From an uncultured Oscillospiraceae bacterium (GTDB taxonomy: Bacteria > Bacillota > Clostridia > Oscillospirales > Acutalibacteraceae): DNA of 12,729 nucleotides. The DNA lies in contig CAUFXR010000077.1 of the NCBI GenBank assembly GCA_959596515.1, positions 1-12,729 of the forward strand, written 5' to 3'. The notes beneath the pieces are model-generated. The model worked only from the letters and a program-made list of their open reading frames with translations. It was not told the DNA's origin and made no database searches. Below, in pieces: positions 1 to 6,771 of this stretch; the stretch's first letter is position 1, and every line of letters begins with the position of its first letter. The translations under genes and the position numbers were made by a program.

Positions 1-37
1 CCAAGCATTTCACCATGATCTGAGCTCCGTTCACCAT
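1..37 (-). CDS. ilvB: Acetolactate synthase large subunit, N-terminal fragment (probable)
   Basis: Only the first 12 codons lie in the window; the gene runs off the left edge on the minus strand. It begins ATG at 37 and reads MVNGAQIMVKCL. This matches the usual opening of IlvB-type thiamine-diphosphate enzymes (GAQI-x-CL, followed in the family by a GVxxxFGYPGG stretch that would lie outside the window). A strong ribosome binding site, AAAGGGGG at 54-47, sits 9 nt upstream, which supports this start. IlvB condenses two pyruvates, or pyruvate and 2-oxobutyrate, in the first common step of branched-chain amino acid synthesis. The long upstream leader fits a regulated biosynthetic gene. Another ThDP enzyme remains possible because so little is visible. 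Confidence 0.6.
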   Translation of the reverse strand, partial: MVNGAQIMVKCL

Positions 38-388
38 GAAATCAGGCCCCCTTTCATTCAGTTTCGCAATGAATTTTTAGCGCGTTTTGTCTATACAATA
101 ATATAGAAACCATATAGAAATAAAAAATAGAAATTGAAAGCGGATGCGAGAGTGCCGGTACAGGAAGATTTTATTTCCCGGGCAAAGCTCTCAAAACACT
201 TTAACGAGTTAAATAATAAAATACCATTTTTATTATGATAGCATATCGGCCTCAAAGATTCAATTATGGTTGTACACAAAATTCCCAACCGAGAAAGCGG
301 GTTTTTCGCTGTTTGGATAGGGACTTTTCCAGCGGATCTTCAAGGAAGTATAGGGCGGAATCCATATGACTTCTTAATAAAAATTTTA
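38..388 (-). promoter_or_regulatory. Long structured 5' leader of the ilvB-like gene
   Basis: From the predicted transcription start near 388 to the ATG at 37 there are about 350 nt without a convincing gene. On the minus strand the leader contains a compound stem at 192-148 (GAGAG pairing CTCTC, TGCC pairing GGCA, GGGAA pairing TTCCT). It also has a perfect 9-bp AT-rich hairpin (ATAATAAAA/TTTTATTAT) at 236-213 and a small TTAAC/GTTAA hairpin at 212-201. I looked for the T-box sequence GGGTGGNACCGCG and did not find it, nor an obvious leader peptide with a run of Leu, Ile or Val codons. A 65-codon open frame at 288-91 has no good ribosome binding site. A regulatory leader is inferred from the length, the position and the likely downstream gene; the mechanism is unknown. 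Confidence 0.45.
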
Positions 389-394
389 ACACTC

Positions 395-423
395 ATTATA
401 GCATCGTTTTTTTGTGAACGCAA
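395..423 (-). promoter_or_regulatory. Sigma-A promoter of the ilvB-like gene
   Basis: On the minus strand, TTGCGT (423-418) is separated by exactly 17 nt from a perfect TATAAT (400-395). Transcription would start near 388. It stands back to back with the promoter of the permease gene, about 40 bp away. Confidence 0.7.
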
Positions 424-464
424 GTGCAAATTTTACAATTAGGTTAGATTCCTTTGGCATTTTC

Positions 465-493
465 TTGAAAATCCTTGAGAAATCGTTTATGAT
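465..493 (+). promoter_or_regulatory. Sigma-A promoter of the permease-cardiolipin synthase operon
   Basis: TTGAAA (465-470) is separated by 17 nt from TATGAT (488-493). The predicted transcript starts near 500 and leaves about 34 nt before the TTG start at 534, room for the AAAGGAG site at 519-525. Confidence 0.7.
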
Positions 494-533
494 AAAGAAG
501 AGTAAAAGCTAACGACGCAAAGGAGCGCTGCTT

Positions 534-1889
534 TTGAAATATTTGGATTTAAAAAAAGGAATCATTTTAATCACCTATGGTATTTTATTGACCATGGTTA
601 TCATCAAATGGGATTTCTTTTCCGGAATGTTCTCCAATGTTTCCGGTTTGCTGGCGCCGTTTATCTATGGGCTGGTATTGGCGTTTCTGGTAAACGGGCT
701 CTATGAGTTTTTCCGGCAAAAAGTATTTCACCACCTAGGAGAAAAGAAGAACGGTAAATACGTCAAACAGGTTCGGGCGTTATCCGTGATAGTTTCCTAT
801 TTGCTGGTGTTTTTGTGTATAACGGCTATGATTTGGATCGTTATTCCCCAGTTGGTGGTCAGTATTTCTCAGCTTGGGAAAAATATAGGTGGATATGCGG
901 AGTCCGCGGAAAAAGCGGTGACCGATTTTATCGCTGGTATGGGGTTGAGCGCAGGCATTCAAAAGCGGATAGACCTTTTCTGGGATCAATTAGGCGCCCA
1001 GATTACCAATATCGCGAGCCAGGTGGCTCCGAAGCTAATTGACTTTACCATGGATTTCACTACCGGCGTGATCAATTGGGTGATTGGCCTGGTGGTTTCC
1101 GTCTATATGTTGTATAGCAAGGAAACCTTGATCCGACAGGTCAAAAAACTGGTGGTGGCGCTGCTTCCGGCTAAGGTTTCTGACAAGGTGCTAGAGGTGG
1201 GCACAGTTTCCAATCGGATTTTTGTCCGGTATCTTCTGGGACGAATTTATGATTCTCTTATTGTTCTGGTGCTTTGCTTTGTGGGAATGTCGATTCTCCA
1301 AATGCCTTACGCTTTGTTGATCAGTGTGGTGGTGGGCGTTACCAATATTATCCCGGTATTCGGGCCTTTTTTGGGAGGAATCCCCAGCGCGTTGATTTTG
1401 CTGATGGTGGATCCAATGAAAGGACTTTGGTTCATCATTTTTATTATTGTGCTACAGCAGGTAGACGGAAACATTATCTGCCCGCTGATCGTCGGGGATT
1501 CTTTGGGAATTTCCGGTATTTGGGTGCTGGCGGGAGTAACCTTGGGCGGCGGTTTAGGCGGTGTGGCCGGTATGGTGCTGGGTGTGCCAATTTTAGCGGT
1601 TCTCTATCTGTTATTAAGCGAGTTTGTGAATAAGCGACTTCGGAAGAAAGAGATCGCAATGCCGGCAGAAGGTCCTGTCGCTACCAAACTGACCGGGGAG
1701 CAGCTTCCCCGACAGGAATCCCCATCGGAAAAACAGAAAGGGCAAGAGGCGCAGCCTACCTCTGCCGAAGTGTCAGGGGAAAAAACGTCGGAGCCTTTGA
1801 AAGATGATGAGACTAACGCTGAGGAAGCCCGTAGGAAAGCGCCCCAGGGAATGGAACCGCAAGAGCCGAAAAAGGAGGAAGAATCGTAA
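534..1889 (+). CDS. AI-2E family transporter (PF01594 membrane permease)
   Basis: A 451-aa polytopic membrane protein of the AI-2E/YtvI/TqsA permease family, whose members export or transport small molecules; the substrate here cannot be told. It has an N-terminal membrane segment from about residue 10, a central amphipathic region, and a hydrophobic C-terminal half with the family's conserved motif NIIPVFGPFLGGIPS near residues 271-285. The membrane domain ends near residue 370. The last 80 or so residues are a hydrophilic Glu/Lys/Pro/Gln-rich tail that most relatives lack and that is probably disordered and cytoplasmic. The start is TTG, chosen because AAAGGAG lies 8 nt upstream and a good promoter lies just before it. 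The stop codon abuts the ATG of the cardiolipin synthase gene (TAAATG), so the two are surely cotranscribed. Confidence 0.9.
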   Translation: MKYLDLKKGIILITYGILLTMVIIKWDFFSGMFSNVSGLLAPFIYGLVLAFLVNGLYEFFRQKVFHHLGEKKNGKYVKQVRALSVIVSYLLVFLCITAMIWIVIPQLVVSISQLGKNIGGYAESAEKAVTDFIAGMGLSAGIQKRIDLFWDQLGAQITNIASQVAPKLIDFTMDFTTGVINWVIGLVVSVYMLYSKETLIRQVKKLVVALLPAKVSDKVLEVGTVSNRIFVRYLLGRIYDSLIVLVLCFVGMSILQMPYALLISVVVGVTNIIPVFGPFLGGIPSALILLMVDPMKGLWFIIFIIVLQQVDGNIICPLIVGDSLGISGIWVLAGVTLGGGLGGVAGMVLGVPILAVLYLLLSEFVNKRLRKKEIAMPAEGPVATKLTGEQLPRQESPSEKQKGQEAQPTSAEVSGEKTSEPLKDDETNAEEARRKAPQGMEPQEPKKEEES

Positions 1890-3491
1890 ATGGACCGGTT
1901 AGCCGGGCAAAAGGAAGTGACCAAACGGCACAAACGGCAGCATCCCAGCAGACTATTCAGCCGCCGGGTAGTAACAGTGATTTTTCTTTTGGCACTTCAA
2001 GGGGTGTTTCTCATTGTCGGCCTTTATGTGTTATCGGATTATTTTATCTATATTGATACTGCCCTACGGGTCGTCAGTATCGCTGTGACCGTTTATATTT
2101 TCAACCGCCCGGAAAATCCGGAATATAAGCTGGCGTGGGTCATCCCCATCCTGATTTTTCCCTTGTTTGGCGGAATGCTTTATATTTTTTATCGGCTTCA
2201 AGCCTCCATTAAACATCTGAGATTTCGCCTGCTGGCAATTTTAGAAGCGACTCATCCACTGTTGAAACAAAATCCGGAGACGATGGAACGGCTGCTGGAA
2301 GAGAGTCACGGCGCCCAAAGTCAGGCGAATTATCTTTTTCAGGATGCGGGTTATCCGGTATATCAGAACACTACCACGGAATATTTAAGCACGGGAGAAA
2401 TCAAATTCGCCCGTCTGAAAGACGAGCTGAGTAAGGCTCAGCACTATATTTTTTTGGAATATTTTATCATCCAGGAAGGGATCATGTGGGACAGTATTTT
2501 AGAGATCCTGGAGGAAAAGGTCAAAAAAGGGGTAGATGTGCGGCTGCTGTTCGACGGCATGGGATGTCTGACTACCTTGCCTGAGAATTACGCGCGGGAA
2601 CTCCGAAAAAGAGGAATTCAATGCAAGGTGTTTAATCCTTTTGTGCCGGTGCTTTCTACCGTATATAATAACCGGGATCACCGAAAGATCGCCGTAATTG
2701 ACGGACACACGGCCTTTACCGGAGGAATCAATTTGGCGGATGAATACATCAACGCCTATGTAAAATACGGTCACTGGAAAGATAGTTCTATTTTGATCAA
2801 GGGTGAGGGTGTTTGGAGCTTTACCCTGCTATTTTTGCAGATGTGGTACTGTGATGATCCGGCGACTCTTTGCGCCATGCCGTCCCGGAAATTCGAATGT
2901 TATCGCCCTCATTATTACCAGCCCCAGGCGGCGTTTGCTTCAGACGGATTTGTCCAGCCTTACGGAGATAGTCCGCTGGGTAATCAGCGGGTGGGGGAGA
3001 ATGTGTATTTAAATTTAATTTACGGTGCGAAAGACTATTTATATATTACCACTCCCTATCTCATTATGGACAGCGAGCTCCGGTATGCCTTATGTATCGC
3101 GGCGAAGCGAGGCGTGGATGTGAGATTTATCACACCGTTTATTCCGGATAAGGTTTTGGTGCATATGACTACCCGATCCGGTTATCAGGAATTGATCAAG
3201 GCGGGAATCAGGATTTTTGAGTACACTCCGGGATTTATCCACTCCAAAACTGTGGTGTGCGACGACCAAATCGCCACGGTAGGGACTATTAATTTTGACT
3301 TCCGCAGTCTGTACCTCCATTTTGAGTGCGGCGTATGGATGTACCGTACCAAAGCTCTAAAACAAGTTAAGACTGATTTTTTGGAAACCCTGCGCAGTTG
3401 CCGGGAGATTACTTTGGAGGATTGTAAGCGCGTACCGGTATACCGCCGGTTGTTCTGGAGTGTGCTGCGGTTATTTTCGCCGCTAATGTAA
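1890..3491 (+). CDS. cls: Cardiolipin synthase (phospholipase D superfamily)
   Basis: A 533-aa membrane enzyme that joins two phosphatidylglycerol molecules to give cardiolipin and glycerol. A basic N-terminus (residues 1-26) precedes membrane segments at about 27-49, 57-72 and 81-101, the last within the PLDNc-type stretch after NPEYKLAW. Two HKD catalytic motifs follow: HRKIAVID (H264, K266, D271), followed by a GGIN motif, and HSKTVVCD (H451, K453, D458), followed by GTINFDFRS. Both are intact, so the enzyme should be active. It is slightly longer than the usual 480-510 aa. The start ATG immediately follows the permease stop, and the ribosome binding site GGAGG (1874-1878) lies inside the end of the upstream gene. 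A perfect terminator follows 9 nt after the stop. Confidence 0.95.
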   Translation: MDRLAGQKEVTKRHKRQHPSRLFSRRVVTVIFLLALQGVFLIVGLYVLSDYFIYIDTALRVVSIAVTVYIFNRPENPEYKLAWVIPILIFPLFGGMLYIFYRLQASIKHLRFRLLAILEATHPLLKQNPETMERLLEESHGAQSQANYLFQDAGYPVYQNTTTEYLSTGEIKFARLKDELSKAQHYIFLEYFIIQEGIMWDSILEILEEKVKKGVDVRLLFDGMGCLTTLPENYARELRKRGIQCKVFNPFVPVLSTVYNNRDHRKIAVIDGHTAFTGGINLADEYINAYVKYGHWKDSSILIKGEGVWSFTLLFLQMWYCDDPATLCAMPSRKFECYRPHYYQPQAAFASDGFVQPYGDSPLGNQRVGENVYLNLIYGAKDYLYITTPYLIMDSELRYALCIAAKRGVDVRFITPFIPDKVLVHMTTRSGYQELIKAGIRIFEYTPGFIHSKTVVCDDQIATVGTINFDFRSLYLHFECGVWMYRTKALKQVKTDFLETLRSCREITLEDCKRVPVYRRLFWSVLRLFSPLM

Positions 3492-3500
3492 TCACTGTAA

Positions 3501-3532
3501 AAAGAGCCCAGATTTTAAATTCTGGGCTCTTT
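3501..3532 (+). terminator. Terminator after cls
   Basis: Perfect 12-bp inverted repeat, AAAGAGCCCAGA (3501-3512) and TCTGGGCTCTTT (3521-3532), with an 8-nt loop. The T tract on the plus strand is short (TTTGAC). The A-rich left flank gives a better T tail on the minus strand, so it may work in both directions. Confidence 0.8.
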
Positions 3533-3779
3533 GACATGTGGAAAAATTTCGGCAAAAATTTACCATTTTTTAATTGAAACCGGAAATGGAATGAGTCGCT
3601 GACCGCAGCGGTTTGGTGATAGGGAAAAACTATTAAAAGCGTTCTATTGTGGCGACGGGGGAAAGCACAAAGACATCAAACATCATTCCGCATGAAAAGT
3701 TTACAGGCGATTTTTCCGTATCCGCCCTAAGTCACCACTTACATGATATTAAGAGATTATGAAAGTTATAGGAAGATAT

Positions 3780-3896
3780 CATAAGAAAGAGTTCATAAGA
3801 AAAGAGTTCGTGAGAAAAGAGGGCGTGAGAAAAGAGGGCGTGAGAAAAGAGTTCGTGAGAAAGGAGGGCGTGAGAAAGGAGGGCGTGAGAAAGGAT
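3780..3896. repeat. 15-bp tandem repeat, about 7.8 copies
   Basis: Units resembling GTGAGAAAAGAGGGC follow one another every 15 bp from 3780 to 3896, the first copy degenerate and the last partial. Two variants alternate, ending in TTC or GGC, and the later copies have AAG in place of AAA. Read in the frame of the ATG at 3759 the units spell VRKEG or VRKEF. The period is divisible by three, so the frame stays open however many copies there are; the openness is therefore no evidence for coding. Confidence 0.9.
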
Positions 3897-3957
3897 AGGG
3901 AAACCTGTGTAGAAACGGCGAAAAAATTAAAAAGGGACGCGCAGGAGGAACTGTACG

Positions 3958-3991
3958 AAAAAAAGGAAGGAGAAAAGAGCTTTTCCCTTTC
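3958..3991 (-). terminator. Terminator of the glycosyltransferase gene
   Basis: On the minus strand the 12-nt arm GAAAGGGAAAAG (3991-3980) pairs with CTTTTCTCCTTC (3977-3966), with one wobble and one mismatch. It is followed by a run of seven T (3964-3958). It lies about 33 nt beyond the stop codon at 4024. Confidence 0.65.
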
Positions 3992-4023
3992 GTTTCTTTT
4001 CTTTTCTTTTTTCGCGCTTTTGT

Positions 4024-5253
4024 TCAACCATTTATCCGGCCGCTTTGTTTAGCAGCTTCCAAACGCTGGGGATCGTAGTAATGCAGACGCAGAGCCTTTT
4101 TATATAAAGAAAGCATCGCCTGAGCCTGAGCTTCCTTGGGAGTTCCCTCCACAGTACTTCTTACCATTCGGTGAAGTGCCTCTTTGCCATTGTAATCCAA
4201 GGAGGCGATTCTGCGGACATAGTCAGTAAACTCGTTAGAATTGGAAAAATAGAATCCGTTTTCCCCGTGCTGCAGTTGACCTGCGGCTCGGCTTTTATCA
4301 CTGACAATACAGGGAAGACCAGCCAATAACGCCTCACAAACCGCCATGGACATCATGGGCATTTCAGAGGCACTGACAAAAAGATCGCTGGCGGCGTAAT
4401 AGGCGGGCATGTCTTTGTTCATGACCTCACCGGTAAAAATGACCTGCTTGTCCAAATTCAAATTTTTACTGAGCTGCTGCAGTGTGGCTTTTTCCGGGCC
4501 GGTGCCTACGATCAGCAGACGCATATCCGGCTCCAGCTTTAGATGGTTAGCCCACCGCTGAAGGAGAATATCCACGCCTTTTTCATACAACAGCCTTCCG
4601 GCGAAGATCGCTACCGTCTTGTCGGTGAGATGATATTTCATTTTGATGGCGTTTATTTGGTCTGAATCGACATTTTGCCGGCGAAACCGTTCTGGATCAG
4701 CGTTGATTGGAACTAGAACAAATTTCCGCTTCACACCGGCGCTGGCTAAATAATCTCCGGCTTTCTTATTGGTGGAGGTGATAATATCCGCGTAGTCCGC
4801 AATATCGCGGAAACGGGCTTTCTGCCGGGAAGCGGCCCAGGGTTCCAAAAGCCTGGTGTTGGTCAAATAAGGAACCGCGTCTTCGTAAAAATCGCTGATG
4901 GAGAATACCAGAGGCAAATCAAAACGATTGGCGAACTGCATTCCGTGGATTGCCATTTTCCCGCAGGAGAACACATGGACCAAATGAAACTCATAGGGTT
5001 CCAAGACAGAGAAAAGCTCAGCTTGATCAGCTTTTCTTTTTTTCGAAGGAGCAAAACCATACTGGTTTGGAGCGGGCCGTCCCGGAATCTTGACCACTGT
5101 CTGCCGGGCTTCTATTTTTTTACATTTTGGATCGCAGGTGATTACGACAGCGCGGTGTCCCATCTGCCGGTAACATTGCGCCAGAAGAAAACTTTCAGAG
5201 GGGACGAAACCGGTGCTTGGTACGTAGCTTTCTGTAAAAATAGCGATGTTCAA
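4024..5253 (-). CDS. Glycosyltransferase family 4 (GT-B fold)
   Basis: A 409-aa protein of the GT4 group, which moves a sugar from a nucleotide donor to an acceptor, often a glycolipid or cell-surface glycan. It opens MNIAIFTESYVPSTG, as family members do. The donor half carries GRLLYEKGVDILLQRW, a TGEV segment, DMPAYYAASDLFVSASE and EALLAGLPCIVSD. It resembles the diacylglycerol glucosyltransferase branch but the acceptor is unknown. The start is probably TTG at 5253, which gives the family's normal N-terminus, with AAGGAAG (5272-5266) 12 nt upstream. GTG at 5262 is an alternative. Starts further upstream are unlikely because the -10 box lies at 5296-5291. In the EX7E motif the second Glu (E307) is present but the first position is Pro299. 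The gene is divergent from hprK and ends in a terminator. Confidence 0.88.
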   Translation of the reverse strand: MNIAIFTESYVPSTGFVPSESFLLAQCYRQMGHRAVVITCDPKCKKIEARQTVVKIPGRPAPNQYGFAPSKKRKADQAELFSVLEPYEFHLVHVFSCGKMAIHGMQFANRFDLPLVFSISDFYEDAVPYLTNTRLLEPWAASRQKARFRDIADYADIITSTNKKAGDYLASAGVKRKFVLVPINADPERFRRQNVDSDQINAIKMKYHLTDKTVAIFAGRLLYEKGVDILLQRWANHLKLEPDMRLLIVGTGPEKATLQQLSKNLNLDKQVIFTGEVMNKDMPAYYAASDLFVSASEMPMMSMAVCEALLAGLPCIVSDKSRAAGQLQHGENGFYFSNSNEFTDYVRRIASLDYNGKEALHRMVRSTVEGTPKEAQAQAMLSLYKKALRLHYYDPQRLEAAKQSGRING

Positions 5254-5290
5254 AAGAGACACCAGCTTCCTTAAAAAAATCATTACCCCT

Positions 5291-5319
5291 ATTATAACAG
5301 GTTTTAATCCCCATTGCAC
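5291..5319 (-). promoter_or_regulatory. Promoter of the glycosyltransferase gene
   Basis: A perfect TATAAT lies at 5296-5291 on the minus strand. The -35 is weak: GTGCAA at 5319-5314 with 17-nt spacing, or TTGCGT at 5323-5318 with a 21-nt gap. The -10 box rules out any translation start upstream of about 5284. Confidence 0.5.
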
Positions 5320-5345
5320 GCAAAAAAGAAATTTTGTGGTTTGGC

Positions 5346-5374
5346 TTTAAACTTGTCTTGTCATGAGGTATAAT
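5346..5374 (+). promoter_or_regulatory. Probable hprK promoter
   Basis: TATAAT at 5369-5374 is preceded, at 17 nt, by TTTAAA at 5346-5351. The -10 is perfect and the -35 poor. Transcription would begin near 5381, just before the stem at 5391. Confidence 0.45.
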
Positions 5375-5390
5375 AATAATATCCAATTGG

Positions 5391-5460
5391 TTCCGCAGCA
5401 GCGAAACGGATAGAAGGGCGGTCTGTATAAAAAGGTCCTGAAGCGATGCCCTTTGCGGAA
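5391..5460 (+). promoter_or_regulatory. Structured RNA leader upstream of hprK
   Basis: A perfect 7-bp outer stem, TTCCGCA (5391-5397) with TGCGGAA (5454-5460), encloses a perfect 6-bp stem, AAGGGC (5414-5419) with GCCCTT (5448-5453). The two stems abut on the 3' side, so they could stack coaxially, leaving a 16-nt side segment (5398-5413) and a 28-nt terminal loop (5420-5447). A small palindrome, CCTATAGG, follows at 5462-5469. The element begins about 10 nt after the predicted transcription start and ends about 40 nt before the TTG start. It does not match a riboswitch class I can name, and no poly-T tract follows, so attenuation by termination is not evident. Confidence 0.4.
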
Positions 5461-5498
5461 ACCTATAGGCTGAAAACGATTGAAGGCAGGTGTGTTTT

Positions 5499-6464
5499 TT
5501 GAGTCAAACATTTACTGTGCCCTTATCCAGTGTAATGAAGGAACTGGGCTTGGAAACGATTTATATGCCGGAAAATGGCGAGGATATTCTGGTCTCATCC
5601 AAGGATGTTAACCGTCCCGGTGTGGAATTTACCGGCTTTTTAGACTTTTATGATAACAAGCGTATTTTGGTGGTTGGACATACGGAAAACGCTTTTTTAG
5701 GCCGCTATTCCCAGGAAGAAAGGGAGAAAGCCTTGGAAGGATTGATTTCCAGAAAGCCTCCGGCTATCATTATTTGTCGTAGCCTAAAGCCTTATCCGGA
5801 GATGATGGAGGCGGCGAAACGGCATGGTGTTGCTTTGTTAGGTACTGCGGATACTACCTCTAGCCTGGTAGCGGCTTTGGTTTCCTACATGAATGTGGAG
5901 CTGGCTCCCCGGGTAACCAGACATGGGGTCTTGGTGGAGGTTTACGGCGAGGGAATCCTGCTGGTAGGCGACAGCGGCGTTGGAAAAAGCGAAACCGCTA
6001 TCGAGCTGATCAAAAGAGGCCATCGGCTGATTGCCGACGATGCGGTGGAAATCAGACGGGTTTCCAAAAAATCTCTGGTAGGAAGCGCACCGGAGAATAT
6101 TCGCCACTTTATTGAGCTGCGAGGTATTGGCATCATCAACGCCCGCCGGATTTTTGGTATGGGCGCTGTAAAACTGACGGAAAAAATAGATATGGTCATT
6201 AACCTGGAAATTTGGGACAAAACAAAGGTATATGATCGTATGGGTATGGAAAACGAGTATACAGAAATTTTAGGCCTGAGGGTTCCTGTGCTTACCATAC
6301 CGGTAAAGCCCGGAAGAAACCTTGCGGTAATTATCGAGGTAGCGGCCATGAATAACCGTCAGAAAAAGATGGGGTATAACGCCGCCAAGGAATTACTGCA
6401 AAATCTTGGAATGACTTATAGCGACGACGATAACGGGAGTCCCAAAATTAATTGGAATCTTTGA
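5499..6464 (+). CDS. hprK: HPr kinase/phosphorylase
   Basis: A 321-aa bifunctional enzyme that phosphorylates HPr on its regulatory serine and removes the phosphate again, setting carbon catabolite repression in Firmicutes. The N-terminal domain (about 1-135) starts MSQTFTVPLS. The catalytic domain has the conserved H142 (RHG), a P-loop GDSGVGKS at 157-164, the acidic ADDAVEI stretch, and the HprK signature LRGIGIINARRIFGMGAV at 207-224. Length and motifs match the family (about 310 aa). The start is TTG at 5499, with AGGCAGG 8 nt upstream; GTG at 5490 would be an extension lying on that site. It heads a neighbourhood with rapZ and whiA, as in many Clostridia. About 300 bp separate it from the next gene. 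Confidence 0.95.
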   Translation: MSQTFTVPLSSVMKELGLETIYMPENGEDILVSSKDVNRPGVEFTGFLDFYDNKRILVVGHTENAFLGRYSQEEREKALEGLISRKPPAIIICRSLKPYPEMMEAAKRHGVALLGTADTTSSLVAALVSYMNVELAPRVTRHGVLVEVYGEGILLVGDSGVGKSETAIELIKRGHRLIADDAVEIRRVSKKSLVGSAPENIRHFIELRGIGIINARRIFGMGAVKLTEKIDMVINLEIWDKTKVYDRMGMENEYTEILGLRVPVLTIPVKPGRNLAVIIEVAAMNNRQKKMGYNAAKELLQNLGMTYSDDDNGSPKINWNL

Positions 6465-6771
6465 TTTTCTCTGTGAAACGTTGCGCTGTGGAAACGTTAA
6501 AGGAGACTTTGGCGCGTTACCAAAATCGAAGGGACGTTTAACCAGCGAAAGCGAAACGGAAACTGAGAAAGGAATATGGCTTTTGGGGCCTCGCTTGGTA
6601 AAAGCCTAGCATCGGGATTTCACCCGATTTTCTGAAAGTACTTCCGATTTCAAACGGCTTATTTGTTTTTTAGCCTGTTGATCTTTTTAGCGATTTTGTT
6701 CGCCGTTCAGAGTTTTCTTGGGACAGACTCGAATTTTTGATTTCATAAAGCGTTAACAAAAGGATGATACT
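6465..6771 (+). other. Intergenic region between hprK and the PHP-murB-rapZ-whiA operon
   Basis: No gene is seen. The stretch holds a direct repeat, CTGTGAAACGTT (6471-6482) and CTGTGGAAACGTT (6486-6498), whose AACGTT halves are self-complementary. It also holds a 7-bp hairpin GGCTTTT/AAAAGCC (6578-6584 with 6600-6606) and then the ATCGGG/CCCGAT hairpin listed separately. A promoter for the downstream operon is expected here, but I see only weak candidates, such as TTGGGA near 6718 with TTCATA 18 nt later. Confidence 0.5.
6611..6633 (+). terminator. Candidate hprK terminator
   Basis: ATCGGG (6611-6616) pairs with CCCGAT (6623-6628) around a 6-nt loop and is followed by TTTTCT. The stem is short and lies about 150 nt past the hprK stop, so this may be a terminator or part of a leader. 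Confidence 0.4.

Larger units (their letters stand above)
3533..4023. other. Non-coding stretch between cls and the glycosyltransferase gene
   Basis: No convincing gene is visible. A small perfect palindrome, ACCGC-A-GCGGT, lies at 3602-3612, and AAAAATTT is repeated directly at about 3543-3562. A 97-codon open frame starts at ATG 3759 and runs through the 15-bp tandem repeat into the end of the convergent glycosyltransferase gene (to 4052). Its only ribosome binding site is a weak AAGAGA, its product is low-complexity ([VI]RKE[GF] repeats followed by a Phe-rich end), and it overlaps the minus-strand terminator. I therefore do not call it a gene. Confidence 0.6.

Noticed and set aside
91..288. 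65-codon minus-strand open frame in the ilvB-like leader
   Set aside because: No good ribosome binding site, AT-rich low-complexity product and no recognisable domain; it overlaps the leader hairpins.
3780..3896. Tandem repeat as a CRISPR array
   Set aside because: The 15-bp units are contiguous with no unique spacers.
3759..4052. 97-codon open frame through the tandem repeat
   Set aside because: The repeat period is a multiple of three, so the frame stays open by construction; weak ribosome binding site and overlap with the terminator and 3' end of the convergent gene.
6576..6635. 19-codon frame starting MAFGASLGKS in the gap before the PHP gene
   Set aside because: The AAAGGA lies only about 2 nt before the ATG, too close, and the frame coincides with two RNA hairpins.
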